Source: JBCBJX01 sp038522735
GTDB lineage: Bacteria; Pseudomonadota; Alphaproteobacteria; Caulobacterales; Parvularculaceae
DNA length: 57,581 nucleotides
Assembly: GCA_038522735.1 (NCBI GenBank)
Contig: JBCBJX010000009.1
Location: 1-57,581 of the forward strand
Direction: 5' to 3'
Shown one piece after another: positions 8,934 to 17,815 of this stretch. Within the stretch, counting starts at the first letter, position 1; each line of letters opens with the position of its first letter. Both the position numbers and the translations under genes were made by a program. The notes below the pieces were generated by a model. That model saw nothing but the letters and a program-made list of their open reading frames with translations. It was not told the origin of the DNA and ran no database searches.

Positions 8934-10160
8934 CTACGTCGATCTGGGCGCGACGACCGACCGGGCCGCGGGACCCGCCAGCGCCGCACGGGCGACCTCG
9001 GCGATCTCCGCGTCCGTGACGGCGGCGACGCGCTGTTCGATCTCGGTCTCGCCGAGGGGGCGCCCGAAGGTCAACACGTCGTTCGCCGCGGCTTCGGCCC
9101 GACTTGCGAGGCTTTCCCGGGACATGAGCGCGCCGGCGACGAGCTGCGCCCTGGCGCGGCGAAGCTCGGCGCCGCCGGGACCCGCCGCGAGATCCGCCAA
9201 CTCCGCGCGCATGATCGCTTCGATGTCGTCGAGATCGTCCGGATCGCCGGCGGCGTAGGCGCCGAGGGCCCCCGTATCGGCGTACGGATCGTAAAAACTG
9301 TACACCGTATAGGCGAGCCCCGCCTCCTCCCGGATCTTGCGGTTGAGCCGCGAGGAGACCCCGCCGCCGAGGAGTTCTGAGAGCACGCGCGCCGCCGGCC
9401 GCAGGGCGTCGGTCGCCGCCGGGCCCGGAAAAGCAAGCGCCAGGTGACCTTGCCGCTCCCCCAGCGCGAAGTCCCTCTCGCCGCCGACGAACGAGGCGGG
9501 TTCGACAGGCGCCGCCGCGCGGGCGTGGGGCCACGCGCCGAAGCCGCGCTCCGCCGCGCGGCGTGCAGCGTCCGCGTCGAAGCCGCCGGAGACGGCGAGG
9601 ACGCAGGCCTCGGCTGCATAGGCGCGCGCGATGAAGGCGCGGAGGCGCTCCGCGGTATGGCTCGCGACGGCATCCCGCGTTCCGAGCACGCTGCGCGCGA
9701 GGGGGGTCGACCCGAAGGCGGCCTCCTGCAGGCGATCGAGGCAGACGTCCTCGCCGGTCTCGAGCGCCTCGTCGATCTCCTGCAGGACGATCTCCCGCTC
9801 GGTCGCGACGTCGCGCTCGTCGAGGTGCGGCTCGCGGACGATGTCCGACAGGATTTCGACAGCGACGGGGACGTCGTCGGCGCGGACGCGGGCGTAGAAC
9901 GCCGTGTGCTGATGGGTCGTCGAGGCGTTGAGGGAGCCGCCGAGGTCCTCGATCGTCTCGTCGATCTCCCGCGCCGAGCGGCCCGCCGCCCCGCGGAAGG
10001 CCGCGTGCTCCATGAGGTGCGCGGCGCCCGCTTCCTCCGCCCGCTCGTTGCGCGACCCGGCGTCGAGGACGACGGCGACGGCGGCCGTCCGTGCGCCTGG
10101 AACGGGGTCAAACACCGCGCGCGCGCCGCTCGCAAACACCTCGGGCTCAGGATCGCTCAT
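8934..10160 (-). CDS. M16 family zinc metallopeptidase
   Basis: A 408-residue pitrilysin/insulinase-type peptidase. The inverted zinc motif HxxEH is at 48-52 (HLMEH) and the third ligand is probably E128 in LQEIDEA. The C-terminal M16 half carries the usual GGGVSSRLNRKIREEAGLAYTV-type segment, consistent with a processing-peptidase-like protein that is active on its own. There is no signal peptide, so a cytoplasmic location is inferred. Its ATG overlaps the thrC stop (ATGA). M16 peptidases next to thrC are frequent in alphaproteobacteria, though no functional link to threonine is known. Confidence 0.93.
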   Translation of the reverse strand: MSDPEPEVFASGARAVFDPVPGARTAAVAVVLDAGSRNERAEEAGAAHLMEHAAFRGAAGRSAREIDETIEDLGGSLNASTTHQHTAFYARVRADDVPVAVEILSDIVREPHLDERDVATEREIVLQEIDEALETGEDVCLDRLQEAAFGSTPLARSVLGTRDAVASHTAERLRAFIARAYAAEACVLAVSGGFDADAARRAAERGFGAWPHARAAAPVEPASFVGGERDFALGERQGHLALAFPGPAATDALRPAARVLSELLGGGVSSRLNRKIREEAGLAYTVYSFYDPYADTGALGAYAAGDPDDLDDIEAIMRAELADLAAGPGGAELRRARAQLVAGALMSRESLASRAEAAANDVLTFGRPLGETEIEQRVAAVTDAEIAEVARAALAGPAARSVVAPRST

Positions 10161-11566
10161 CCGGCGCGCCGGTTGCGGACGAAATCGGCGACGGCGCCGG
10201 TCGAAGCGGGCAGCCGGGCGACGCGCTCTTCTCGCTCGAAGAGATCGCAGTAGCGCTCGGGCAAGGCGGGTTTCTCGCCCGTCGCCGTCTCCACAATATC
10301 GGGGAACTTTGCGGGATGGGCCGTCGCGAGTGTGACGACGACGCCGTCAAGACGGACCTCGCGGCGGGCCCGACGCGCCGCAGCGACGCCGACGGCCGTA
10401 TGCGGATCGATCAGCATGCCTGTCTCGGCGAGGGCCGTCCGCATGGCCTCTTCCGTTTCTTCGGTATCGACGCGGCAGGAAACGAGATGATCGCGCATGC
10501 GCTTCAAAGCCCCGGGCGGGATGTCGAAGCGCCGATCGACCTTCAGCGCCGCCATCGCCGCCTGTACCGACGCCGCTTCGCGGCCCGTCGCTTCGTACAG
10601 CATGCGTTCGAAATTGCTGGCGACCTGAATGTCCATGGCTGGTGAAATCGTCGCCTGAGCCGCGCCGGGTTCATACACGCCGTCGCGCAGCGCCCGGTCG
10701 AGAATGTCGTTCTTGTTCGTCGCAATGATGATGCGGCCGACATTGGCGCCGAGCCGCCCCGCGACATAGCCCGCGAACGCGTCGCCGAAATTACCCGTCG
10801 GAACGGCGAAATGCACGGGGTCCGACCCGCCGAGACGCTGGGCGGCCTGCACGTAATAGGCCGCCTGCGCCATGATCCGCGCCCAGTTGATCGAATTGAC
10901 GGCGCCGAGGGAGACCTCCTCGCGGAACGCCTCGTCGGCGAAGAGCGCTTTCACGATCTGCTGGCAGTCGTCGAAGGATCCGTTGATCGCGACGTTGGCG
11001 ATGTTCTTCGCATGCACCGTCGTCATTAGCCGGCGCTGCACATCGGAAATGCGGCCCTCCGGGTGCAGCATGACGACTTCGACCCCGGGTCGACCCGCAA
11101 GCGCCTCGATCGCCGCCCCGCCCGTATCGCCCGAGGTCGCGCCGACGACGGTCATCCGTCCGCCGGTTCGCTCCAGGGCGTTCGAGAACAGCCGCCCGAG
11201 GAGCTGCATCGCGACGTCCTTGAAGGCGAGCGTCGGCCCGTGGAAGAGCTCCATCACCCAGTCGGCCGGACCCGTCTGGACGAGCGGGACGCGAGCCGGA
11301 TGAGAAAACCGTCCGTAAGCGGCATCGACAGCGGACCGCATCGCCTCGCGATCATAGCGCGGCGCGAAGGCCGTCGCGACGGCGAGGGCCGTCTCTTCAA
11401 ACGTCGCGGAGGGGTCGCAGAGGAGCGAGCGGTCGAGCTGCGGCCAGGCCTCCGGCACGAAGAGCCCGCCATCGGGTGCGAGGCCGGCAGTCACCGCATC
11501 GTCGAAAGAGAGCCCGGCGACGCCGCCGCGGGTCGAGCGATATGTTCCGTCGAACACGATCCTCAA
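10157..11566 (-). CDS. thrC: Threonine synthase
   Basis: A PLP enzyme converting O-phosphohomoserine to threonine, the step after ThrB. It has 469 residues with the N-terminal YRSTRGG segment, APDGGLFVPE, the PLP lysine K116 in GPTLAFKD, GATSGDTGGAA for phosphate binding and ANVGRIIIATNKNDIL. The first start is TTG at 11566, overlapping the upstream stop as TTGA. A GTG at 11557, three codons later and closer to the conserved N-terminus, is an equally possible start with GAGG just before it. thrB lies in a separate cluster, and no threonine attenuator is evident because the gene sits inside a run of coupled genes. Confidence 0.95.
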   Translation of the reverse strand: MRIVFDGTYRSTRGGVAGLSFDDAVTAGLAPDGGLFVPEAWPQLDRSLLCDPSATFEETALAVATAFAPRYDREAMRSAVDAAYGRFSHPARVPLVQTGPADWVMELFHGPTLAFKDVAMQLLGRLFSNALERTGGRMTVVGATSGDTGGAAIEALAGRPGVEVVMLHPEGRISDVQRRLMTTVHAKNIANVAINGSFDDCQQIVKALFADEAFREEVSLGAVNSINWARIMAQAAYYVQAAQRLGGSDPVHFAVPTGNFGDAFAGYVAGRLGANVGRIIIATNKNDILDRALRDGVYEPGAAQATISPAMDIQVASNFERMLYEATGREAASVQAAMAALKVDRRFDIPPGALKRMRDHLVSCRVDTEETEEAMRTALAETGMLIDPHTAVGVAAARRARREVRLDGVVVTLATAHPAKFPDIVETATGEKPALPERYCDLFEREERVARLPASTGAVADFVRNRRAG

Positions 11567-12636
11567 TACCGCGGCAGGGTGGCGCCCATCTGGCAGACCA
11601 GGAATTTCTCCTGGTAAAGAGCGCCGATGATGAGGTGATCTCCGGCGCGCGCCGCCGAAGTGGACCCTGAAAGAAGTCGCCCGTCGTCGAGGAACACGGT
11701 CTCGCGCTCGTCCTCCGCAGCGCTTGCGCCGAAGCGGACGCGGACGACCTCGCTCGGGGAGAGATGATCGAGATCGCGCTCATGGGGCTGCAGTTCGAGC
11801 GGCTTCGGGTGCGCGCCGATCCACAAGTCGCCCTCCGCATCGAGATTGATGTTATCGACCGAGGTGTCGAGCTCGAAGGTGCGCATGGGGTCGAGCGCCC
11901 CGTCTTCGGAGCGCGCGAAGAGGGCGACGGATTTGCCGGAGGCTTCGGCGACATAGGCGCGGTCGCCCGCGGCGTTCACCGCGATCCCGTTCGCGAACCG
12001 AAGGCCGGAGGCGACGCTCGACCATTCGCCGTCGCGGAAGAGATAGACCGTCCCCGTCGGTTTCTGGAGGAGCGCATGGGCGGTGCCGAGCAGGGTGTCG
12101 CGGCCGGCTTCGACGTCGTTCGTGACGTAGAATGTCCGCGGCCCGGTGGCGAACACGTCGTTCGGGCTCGTCAGCATCGGCGAGGTCACGGTCTCGGCGT
12201 GCGTCAGCTCATAGTCCGGCGAAACGTCGTAGATCTCGACCGACGTTGTCGCCATGTTCACGACAAAAAGACGCCGCAGCTCGCCGTTCTGGTAATAAAA
12301 GATCCCGTGCGGAAGAAAATTCGACGGCGCCCCGCCGGTCCGGTCGCGCCAGCTTTCGCCGCCGAGGGGGTCGTTGAGGGAGAACGCGTAGATCCCGCCG
12401 CGGGTCGCCTCGCCCTTCGCGACGGCGATGCGGTCGTGGGACGAGACGAAGACGGTCTTGTCCCCCGGCACGATCTGCAGGTCTTCCGGGCCGACGAGGC
12501 CGACCACCGGCTGGCAGAGCCCGTCGAAATCATTTTCGATCGTATCGAAGGCGTTGAAAATCAGCAGCGTGCGCCCGGCGAAGACCGCCGCAGCGGCGAT
12601 CGCGAGCGCCAGCGCGCCTGTCAGCAGTCGTCCCAT
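11563..12636 (-). CDS. Paraoxonase/SMP-30-like beta-propeller, membrane-anchored
   Basis: A 357-residue protein with an N-terminal hydrophobic helix (residues 5-22) acting as signal anchor, then a six-bladed propeller of the arylesterase/paraoxonase type. Calcium-site and active-site-like segments can be seen: EDLQIVPG near the start, LPHGIFYY, TSPNDVFATGPRTFYVTND, and VDNINLDAEGDLWIGAHP, which resembles the PON1 signature. By family it may hydrolyse lactones or esters at the periplasmic face; the substrate is unknown. It overlaps thrC by four bases and follows the ABC exporter by 32 bases. A lactonase acting on signalling lactones is possible but unproven. Confidence 0.8.
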   Translation of the reverse strand: MGRLLTGALALAIAAAAVFAGRTLLIFNAFDTIENDFDGLCQPVVGLVGPEDLQIVPGDKTVFVSSHDRIAVAKGEATRGGIYAFSLNDPLGGESWRDRTGGAPSNFLPHGIFYYQNGELRRLFVVNMATTSVEIYDVSPDYELTHAETVTSPMLTSPNDVFATGPRTFYVTNDVEAGRDTLLGTAHALLQKPTGTVYLFRDGEWSSVASGLRFANGIAVNAAGDRAYVAEASGKSVALFARSEDGALDPMRTFELDTSVDNINLDAEGDLWIGAHPKPLELQPHERDLDHLSPSEVVRVRFGASAAEDERETVFLDDGRLLSGSTSAARAGDHLIIGALYQEKFLVCQMGATLPRY

Positions 12637-12668
12637 TCCGTCAGTCCCCGAACGCTCTCTTAAGGCCG

Positions 12669-14528
12669 TCAGGCCGCCTCTTCGAACTGCAGGCGGGCGA
12701 GGCGCGCGTAGAGGCCGCCCCGCGCCGTCAGCTCGTCATGGCGTCCCGTCTCGACCACCCGGCCCTGGTCCAGCACGACGATCCGATCCGCCGACCGCAC
12801 AGTAGCGAGCCGGTGGGCGATCACCAACGTGGTTTTACGCTTCGTGATGGTCGCGAAGGCATCCTGCACGGCGCGTTCGGATTCCGCATCCAGGGCGCTG
12901 GTCGCTTCGTCGAGGAGGAGGAGCGGCGCGTCGCGCAGGACGGCGCGGGCGATGGCGATCCGCTGGCGCTGGCCGCCGGAGAGGCGCACGCCGGAGGGTC
13001 CGATCTCCGCGTCGAAGCCGCCGGGAAGATCGGCGACGAAATCCGCGGCGTTCGCCGCCTCGGCCGCTGCGCGGATCTCCTCGTCGCCCGCCTCCGGCCG
13101 CCCGTAGGCGATATTGTCGCGGACGGTTCCTGAAAAGAGCGGCGCGTTCTGTTCCACCACCGAGATCATTGATCGGAGATCGCGCGGATCGAGGCGGGCG
13201 ATATCGACATCGTCGATAAGCACGCGTCCGGCGCTCGGATCATAGAAGCGCAAGAGCAACTGGAAGACGGTGCTTTTCCCCGCGCCGGACGGGCCGACGA
13301 GGGCGACGGTCTCGCCGGACGCGACCTCGAAGGAGACGTCGCTCAGGGCGGCGTCCTCCGGGCGCGTCGGATAGGCGAAGGAGACGCCCTCGAACCGCAC
13401 CTCGCCCCGGCGCTCTTGCGCAACCCGCGACGGGTTCGCGGGCGCGGAGATCTCGGGCGTCATGGCGAGCAGTTCGGCGATGCGCCCCGCCGCGCCGGAG
13501 GCGCGCAAAAGCTCCGCCCACGTCTCGGTGAGCACGCCCGCGCCCGAGACCGCGAAGATCGCAAGGAGCGCGAACTGCGCCATCGCGCCGCCCGTCGCTG
13601 CGCCCGACTGCACCTCGCTCGCACCGAACCAGAGAACGCAAACCATGGCGGCGAGGCCGAGGGAGAAGGCGATCGCCGTCATCAGCGACCGGGCGCGGAT
13701 GCGCCTATGTGCGGCGTCGAAGGCGCTTTCGGCAGCGTCGGCGAAGCGCGCGCGCTCCTCCGGCTCGCGGGTGAAAGCCTGCATGGTGGAGATCGCGCCG
13801 AAGGTCTCCCCCGCCCGCGCCGACGCGTCGGCGAGGCGGTCCTGGGCGTCGCGGGAGAAGGTGCGGATGCGGCGGCCGGCGACGATGATCGGCGCGAGGA
13901 CGAGCGGCGCGATCCCGGCGACCATCAGGGTGAGCTTCCAGTTCGTCAGCAGCATCAAAATGAGCGCGCCGCCGGTCGTCGCGACGGTGCGCAGGGCGAC
14001 GGACGCGGACGAACCGACGGCGGTCTGGATGAGCGTGGTGTCGGTCGTCAGCCGTGAGAGGATTTCGCCGGTGCGCAGCGCCTCGAAGGCGGCCGGCGGC
14101 AGGGTCGTCAAATGGTCGAAGACCGCCTTGCGAAGGTCGGCGACCACCCGCTCGCCGATGCGGCTCACGAAATAGAACCGCGCGGCGCTGGCGACGCCGA
14201 GGGCGACGGAGATGAGAAGCCCGAGGCGGAAGACGCCGGAGAGCCCCTCGGCGACGAGCGGCGCGTCGGCGCAATAGGCCTGCGGCTCGGCGGCGAACCC
14301 GCAATCGATCATCAGCCGGCCGGCGAGGGTCACCGAGAGCGAGAGCGCCGACGCGAGGACAAGGAAGAAAAGAAAAACCGCGATCAGCGCGCGATAAGGC
14401 TTCAGGAACGGCGCGACCCCGAGGAGCGGCCCGAGGGACTTCGCCTTTTCGCGATGCTCGCTTTCGCGCTCGATATCGGAGGCGAACGCCTCGGCGCGGC
14501 GGTCGGCTGGGACGGCGGCTTCGCTCAC
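12669..14528 (-). CDS. ABC exporter, fused permease and ATPase (MsbA/LmrA type)
   Basis: A half-transporter that would dimerise to export a hydrophobic or lipid substrate across the inner membrane. From the GTG at 14528 (MSEAAVPADRR) it is 619 residues. An upstream TTG at 14561 has no ribosome binding site. The transmembrane domain covers about 45-345 with six helices. The nucleotide-binding domain has Walker A GPSGAGKST (about 412-420), Q-loop VVEQNAPLF, signature LSGGQRQR (about 516) and Walker B LLLLDEATSALD. It is the first gene of the run to 6438. The substrate cannot be deduced; the neighbouring lactonase-like and peptidase genes do not settle it. Confidence 0.93.
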   Translation of the reverse strand: MSEAAVPADRRAEAFASDIERESEHREKAKSLGPLLGVAPFLKPYRALIAVFLFFLVLASALSLSVTLAGRLMIDCGFAAEPQAYCADAPLVAEGLSGVFRLGLLISVALGVASAARFYFVSRIGERVVADLRKAVFDHLTTLPPAAFEALRTGEILSRLTTDTTLIQTAVGSSASVALRTVATTGGALILMLLTNWKLTLMVAGIAPLVLAPIIVAGRRIRTFSRDAQDRLADASARAGETFGAISTMQAFTREPEERARFADAAESAFDAAHRRIRARSLMTAIAFSLGLAAMVCVLWFGASEVQSGAATGGAMAQFALLAIFAVSGAGVLTETWAELLRASGAAGRIAELLAMTPEISAPANPSRVAQERRGEVRFEGVSFAYPTRPEDAALSDVSFEVASGETVALVGPSGAGKSTVFQLLLRFYDPSAGRVLIDDVDIARLDPRDLRSMISVVEQNAPLFSGTVRDNIAYGRPEAGDEEIRAAAEAANAADFVADLPGGFDAEIGPSGVRLSGGQRQRIAIARAVLRDAPLLLLDEATSALDAESERAVQDAFATITKRKTTLVIAHRLATVRSADRIVVLDQGRVVETGRHDELTARGGLYARLARLQFEEAA

Positions 14529-14713
14529 GGGCGGCGCCCCTGAGCGGCGGTATGGGAACAATTCAGCATCGCAAGGCCGCTAATCGAGCCGGCGCGGTTC
14601 GTCACCCCTTGATTTCTTCGGCCCGGAGATGTACCCGCCCGCGCTCGCACGACATTCGCCGATCGCACGCGGCGCCGAGATAAAGCCGCGCCCGCGCGCG
14701 AGGAGAGCCGACG

Positions 14714-14938
14714 ATGAAAAAAGACATCCACCCGGATTACCACCTGATCACCGTCGCCATGACGAACGGCGAAACCTTCCAGACCCGCTCCACCTACGGC
14801 AAGCCGGGCGACACGCTGACTCTCGAGATCGATCCGAGCTCCCACCCAGCCTGGACGGGCGGCCCGGCGCAGGTTCTCGACCGCGGTCAGGTGTCGAAAT
14901 TCAACAAGCGCTTCGGCGCCTTCGGTCTGAAGAAATAA
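14714..14938 (+). CDS. rpmE: Ribosomal protein bL31
   Basis: A large-subunit ribosomal protein of 74 residues. It begins MKKDIHPDYH and contains the family segments TNGETFQTRSTYG, DPSSHPAWTGG and VSKFNKRFG. It lacks the CxxC zinc-ribbon pairs, so it is the zinc-free form common in alphaproteobacteria. AGGAGAG 8 bases upstream of the ATG is a good ribosome binding site. It is divergent from the ABC exporter and convergent with rcdA. bL31 next to an ABC exporter and a DUF1465 gene is a conserved alphaproteobacterial order. Confidence 0.97.
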   Translation: MKKDIHPDYHLITVAMTNGETFQTRSTYGKPGDTLTLEIDPSSHPAWTGGPAQVLDRGQVSKFNKRFGAFGLKK

Positions 14939-14966
14939 GTCGGCGGGGCCCGGCGGCGACAGACGT

Positions 14967-15491
14967 TCAGGCGCTTTCGCCGAAAGCTTTGCGCAGGGCG
15001 TCGATCCGGGCGCTTGCATCCCCGTTCGGGCCGTCGCCGTTCGACGGCGCGGCGTCCTCCTGTTGGGCCGCCAGCGCGTAATCAATCCGCAACAGACGAT
15101 CGTAGGTCGCCGTCGCCCTGGCGTTGAGGTCCGCGAGGCGCGCGGGCAGGCAGGCCGTGTCGATGACGTCGGCCCGGGTGCGCTGCAGGCGGTGCTTCGA
15201 AGCCGCCGCCTCGTCCTCGCTCATCTTGCCTTCGCGCAGAGCGCGCAGAACCAGCAGCCAGGACGCGATCTGCATCAGCTTGGTGGTGAGCCGCATGGAA
15301 AGCGTCGCGTAGGCGAGCGCCGGGCCGCGATCCAGGGCGCGGGCGTCCTCGCGGCCGTCGCCATCGAGATAGCGTGCGGTTTCATCGACGAGAGCCATTC
15401 CTTCGTCGAACAGGCGGGTGAAAAGGTCCGACCGGGCGAACGCGCCGACATTCGACGGCGTAATGGCGATGGAAGGGGTCGCGTGCGTCAC
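14967..15491 (-). CDS. rcdA: RcdA-family protein (DUF1465)
   Basis: A 174-residue DUF1465 protein. The family's characterised member, Caulobacter RcdA, is an adaptor that helps deliver CtrA and other substrates to ClpXP during the cell cycle. The family pattern here includes FTRLFDEGMALVDETARYLD, the helical run ALAYATLSMRLTTKLMQIASWLLVLRAL and CLPARLADLNARATATYDRLLRID. The C-terminus after 150 is an acidic, disordered-looking tail ending in ALRKAFGESA, like the tail known to matter for RcdA partner binding. The start is GTG at 15491 with GAGG upstream. DUF1192 lies 133 bases upstream on the same strand. CtrA itself is not in the window, so the cell-cycle role is by homology. Confidence 0.85.
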   Translation of the reverse strand: MTHATPSIAITPSNVGAFARSDLFTRLFDEGMALVDETARYLDGDGREDARALDRGPALAYATLSMRLTTKLMQIASWLLVLRALREGKMSEDEAAASKHRLQRTRADVIDTACLPARLADLNARATATYDRLLRIDYALAAQQEDAAPSNGDGPNGDASARIDALRKAFGESA

Positions 15492-15624
15492 GGCTGGGGC
15501 GCCTCAAATCCTGACAGGTGTCCCGCCGACGTCCCCGAACGGGCCGGACCGCCGACGGCGCGCGGCGACCGTCCGCCGCGCATGAAATTCCGAGCAATCG
15601 GCGTGCCAATGGCCTGACGGACCA

Positions 15625-15822
15625 TCAGAATTTGAACACGCTGTCGGCGGCCGCGCGCATCTCGCCCTTTCGCGCCATCAGCGCTTCGCAGCGGGCGATC
15701 TCGGCTTTCAGAACGCCGATCCGGTCCTCCAGATCCTCAATCGAATAGGCGTCGAGATCGACCGCGAGCGCCTCGCGCAGGAGGGCTTGCGTCGTCTTCG
15801 CCACGTCGTCGTCGCTCGCCAT
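15625..15822 (-). CDS. DUF1192 small coiled-coil protein
   Basis: A 65-residue protein with the DUF1192 core DAYSIEDLEDRIGVLKAEIARCEALMARKG and a terminal SVFKF. The sequence predicts one long amphipathic helix, probably a short coiled coil, with no membrane segment. The function is unknown. The family almost always sits next to DUF1465/RcdA and a zinc-type quinone oxidoreductase in alphaproteobacteria, as here. A regulatory or adaptor role linked to RcdA is conceivable but not shown. ATG at 15822, with AAGG upstream. Confidence 0.85.
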   Translation of the reverse strand: MASDDDVAKTTQALLREALAVDLDAYSIEDLEDRIGVLKAEIARCEALMARKGEMRAAADSVFKF

Positions 15823-15903
15823 GGCCGGACCCTTTCCTTGATGCGCGTTCTCTGACCCGTGATGGTGCTGTCAGAAAAACGCAACAGCAAGGAGGAGACG
15901 CCG

Positions 15904-16890
15904 ATGGATCTGCCGGAAACGATGGCGGCGGTGGAGATCGCCGAGCCGGGCGGACCGGACGTCCTGAAACCGACGCGACGCCCGACGCCGCAGCCCGGCC
16001 CGGGCGAGGTTCTGATCCGCGTCCGGGCGGCGGGCGTGAACCGGCCGGATGTTCTCCAACGGCAGGGCCTTTATCCGCCGCCGGAGGGCGCGAGCGATCT
16101 GCCGGGACTTGAAGCCGCAGGCGAGATCGTCGCTCTCGGCGAGGACGTCTCGGACCGGGCCGTCGGCGAGACCGTCGTCGCCCTCCTCCCTGGCGGCGGC
16201 TATGCGGAGTTCGCGACCGCGAACGCCGGCCATTGCCTCTCCATCCCGCCGCGCGTCTCCATCGCCGAGTCCGCGGGTCTTCCGGAAACAGTGTTTACGG
16301 TGTGGGCGAACGTGTTCGAGGACGGGGCGCTCAAAGCGGGCGAGACGCTGCTCGTTCATGGCGGCACGAGCGGCATCGGCGCGACGGCCGTCCAGATGGC
16401 GAAGGCGGCGGGCGCCCGCGTGATCGTCACCTGCGGATCGGCGGAGAAATGCGCCGCGGCGCGGGAGCTCGGCGCGGATCTCGCAATCAATTACCGTACG
16501 GAGGATTTTGCAGAGAGGGTCGATAAAGACGGCGGAGCGGACGTGATCCTCGACATGGTCGCGGGCGATTATGTCGAGCGGAATCTGCAATGCCTGAAGC
16601 CCGGCGGCCGGCTGGTCTTCATCGCGTTTCTGGGCGGATCGACCGGAACGATCGACATCTTCGCGATCATGCGAAAGCGCCTGCGGATTTCAGGCTCCAC
16701 CTTGAGGGCGCGCTCGACGGGCGAGAAGGCGCGGCTCGCCCGCGCAATCGAAGAGACCGTCTGGCCATGGTATGCAGACCGGAGGGCGCAGCCTGTGCTC
16801 GACCGCACTTTCCCTCTGGCGGAGGCGAGCGCCGCCCACGAACTGATGGAGGCGGGCGGCCATGTCGGCAAGATCGTTCTTGTTCCGTAA
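15904..16890 (+). CDS. NAD(P)H-quinone oxidoreductase (zinc-free MDR, QOR/PIG3-like)
   Basis: A medium-chain dehydrogenase/reductase of 328 residues reducing quinones with NAD(P)H. It has the substrate-domain motif VNRPDVLQRQGLYPPPEGASDLPGLEAAG in PIG3 style (positions about 43-73) and a Rossmann motif HGGTSGIGATAVQMAK near 150. No zinc-binding cysteine set is present, as expected for this subgroup. I chose the ATG at 15904 (MDLPETMAAVEI) because it follows AAGGAGGAG; the frame is open 45 bases further upstream. It is divergent from DUF1192. Detoxification of quinones is the likely role. Confidence 0.92.
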   Translation: MDLPETMAAVEIAEPGGPDVLKPTRRPTPQPGPGEVLIRVRAAGVNRPDVLQRQGLYPPPEGASDLPGLEAAGEIVALGEDVSDRAVGETVVALLPGGGYAEFATANAGHCLSIPPRVSIAESAGLPETVFTVWANVFEDGALKAGETLLVHGGTSGIGATAVQMAKAAGARVIVTCGSAEKCAAARELGADLAINYRTEDFAERVDKDGGADVILDMVAGDYVERNLQCLKPGGRLVFIAFLGGSTGTIDIFAIMRKRLRISGSTLRARSTGEKARLARAIEETVWPWYADRRAQPVLDRTFPLAEASAAHELMEAGGHVGKIVLVP

Positions 16891-16898
16891 CTCCCTGG

Positions 16899-17738
16899 CT
16901 ATTCTCGGATCAGTCGCCAGCCGGTGACCGTCCCCGGACGCCAGTTGGGGACGATGACAAGGTCGCCGTCCGTCATGAGATCATTCTGCAGGACGCCCTC
17001 AGCCCGGCTGTCGAGGAGCTTGGTCAGCGCGCCGTCTTTTCCGACGTAGAAGATGTCGCCGCGCCACGCCGAAAGGAGAACCCCGCCGCCGCGCACGAGG
17101 CCGATCCCGTCGGCGTCGACGGCGCCAGTCGCGATCGTCCGCATTGCGCCCTTCGCATCGAATTCGAGAAGCGCGCCCTCGTCCATCGTCGCGACCAGCA
17201 GCCGTTTGCGGTCGCCGAGGAGGCCGTTGACGCCGCCGAGGACCTCGCCCTCGCGCCAGACCGGCCAAGCGCCCTCTTCGAGGCGATGGATGCGCGCCGT
17301 CCGCGAGTCCGAGACGTATACGGCGCCCCGCCAGACCGCGACGTCGTTGAGGAACCCTGCTCCGTCGATCGGCCAGACGTCGAGCGGCTCCCCGGTCGCG
17401 GCGTCGAAGCTGCGCACCCGGTCGATATCCGCCACGAAAAGCGCGCCGTCATGAACAGCCATTCCCTTCGGCGCGTCGAGACCCTCCGCCCACCGCGCGT
17501 CGAGCACGCGCCCGTCGCCGGCGATCCGCGAAATCCAGCCGGCGCCGTCCTTGTCGGTCCCGCCGCCCGCGACATTGGAGATGAAGTAGGTTCCGTCGGG
17601 CGCCCGCGTTGCGCCTTCGGGGGCGGAAAAACCCTCCGCCACCCAGAGCTTTTCAAGGCGCGGCGGCGGCGGCGCCTCGAACGCCGCGCACCCCGTCGTC
17701 GCAAGAACCGCTGTCGCCAACCCTGCCGCCAATCGCAT
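16899..17738 (-). CDS. SMP-30-like beta-propeller lipoprotein
   Basis: A 279-residue exported protein with lipobox TTGC, giving lipidated C17 (LATAVLATTGCAAF). The mature part is built of short repeated blades typical of SMP-30/gluconolactonase/strictosidine-synthase-like propellers: APEGATRAPDGTYFISNVA, APKGMAVHDGALFVADIDRV, LNDVAVWRGAVYVSDS and ADGIGLVRGGGVLLSAWRG. No catalytic metal site can be assigned with confidence, and the substrate is unknown. GGGAGG before the ATG at 17738 is a strong ribosome binding site. It is convergent with the quinone oxidoreductase. Confidence 0.8.
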   Translation of the reverse strand: MRLAAGLATAVLATTGCAAFEAPPPPRLEKLWVAEGFSAPEGATRAPDGTYFISNVAGGGTDKDGAGWISRIAGDGRVLDARWAEGLDAPKGMAVHDGALFVADIDRVRSFDAATGEPLDVWPIDGAGFLNDVAVWRGAVYVSDSRTARIHRLEEGAWPVWREGEVLGGVNGLLGDRKRLLVATMDEGALLEFDAKGAMRTIATGAVDADGIGLVRGGGVLLSAWRGDIFYVGKDGALTKLLDSRAEGVLQNDLMTDGDLVIVPNWRPGTVTGWRLIRE

Positions 17739-17815
17739 CGCCGCCTCCCGATTTCAGCATCGACGATAGGACAGTTGTCCGCCCGCCGACACTTAACGAT
17801 TGTTGAGGGGTGCGT

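Noticed and set aside
7899..9380. 493-codon plus-strand open frame opposite the EAL and M16 genes
   Set aside because: It spans two well-supported genes and their junction, is highly charged low-complexity sequence, and has no domain.
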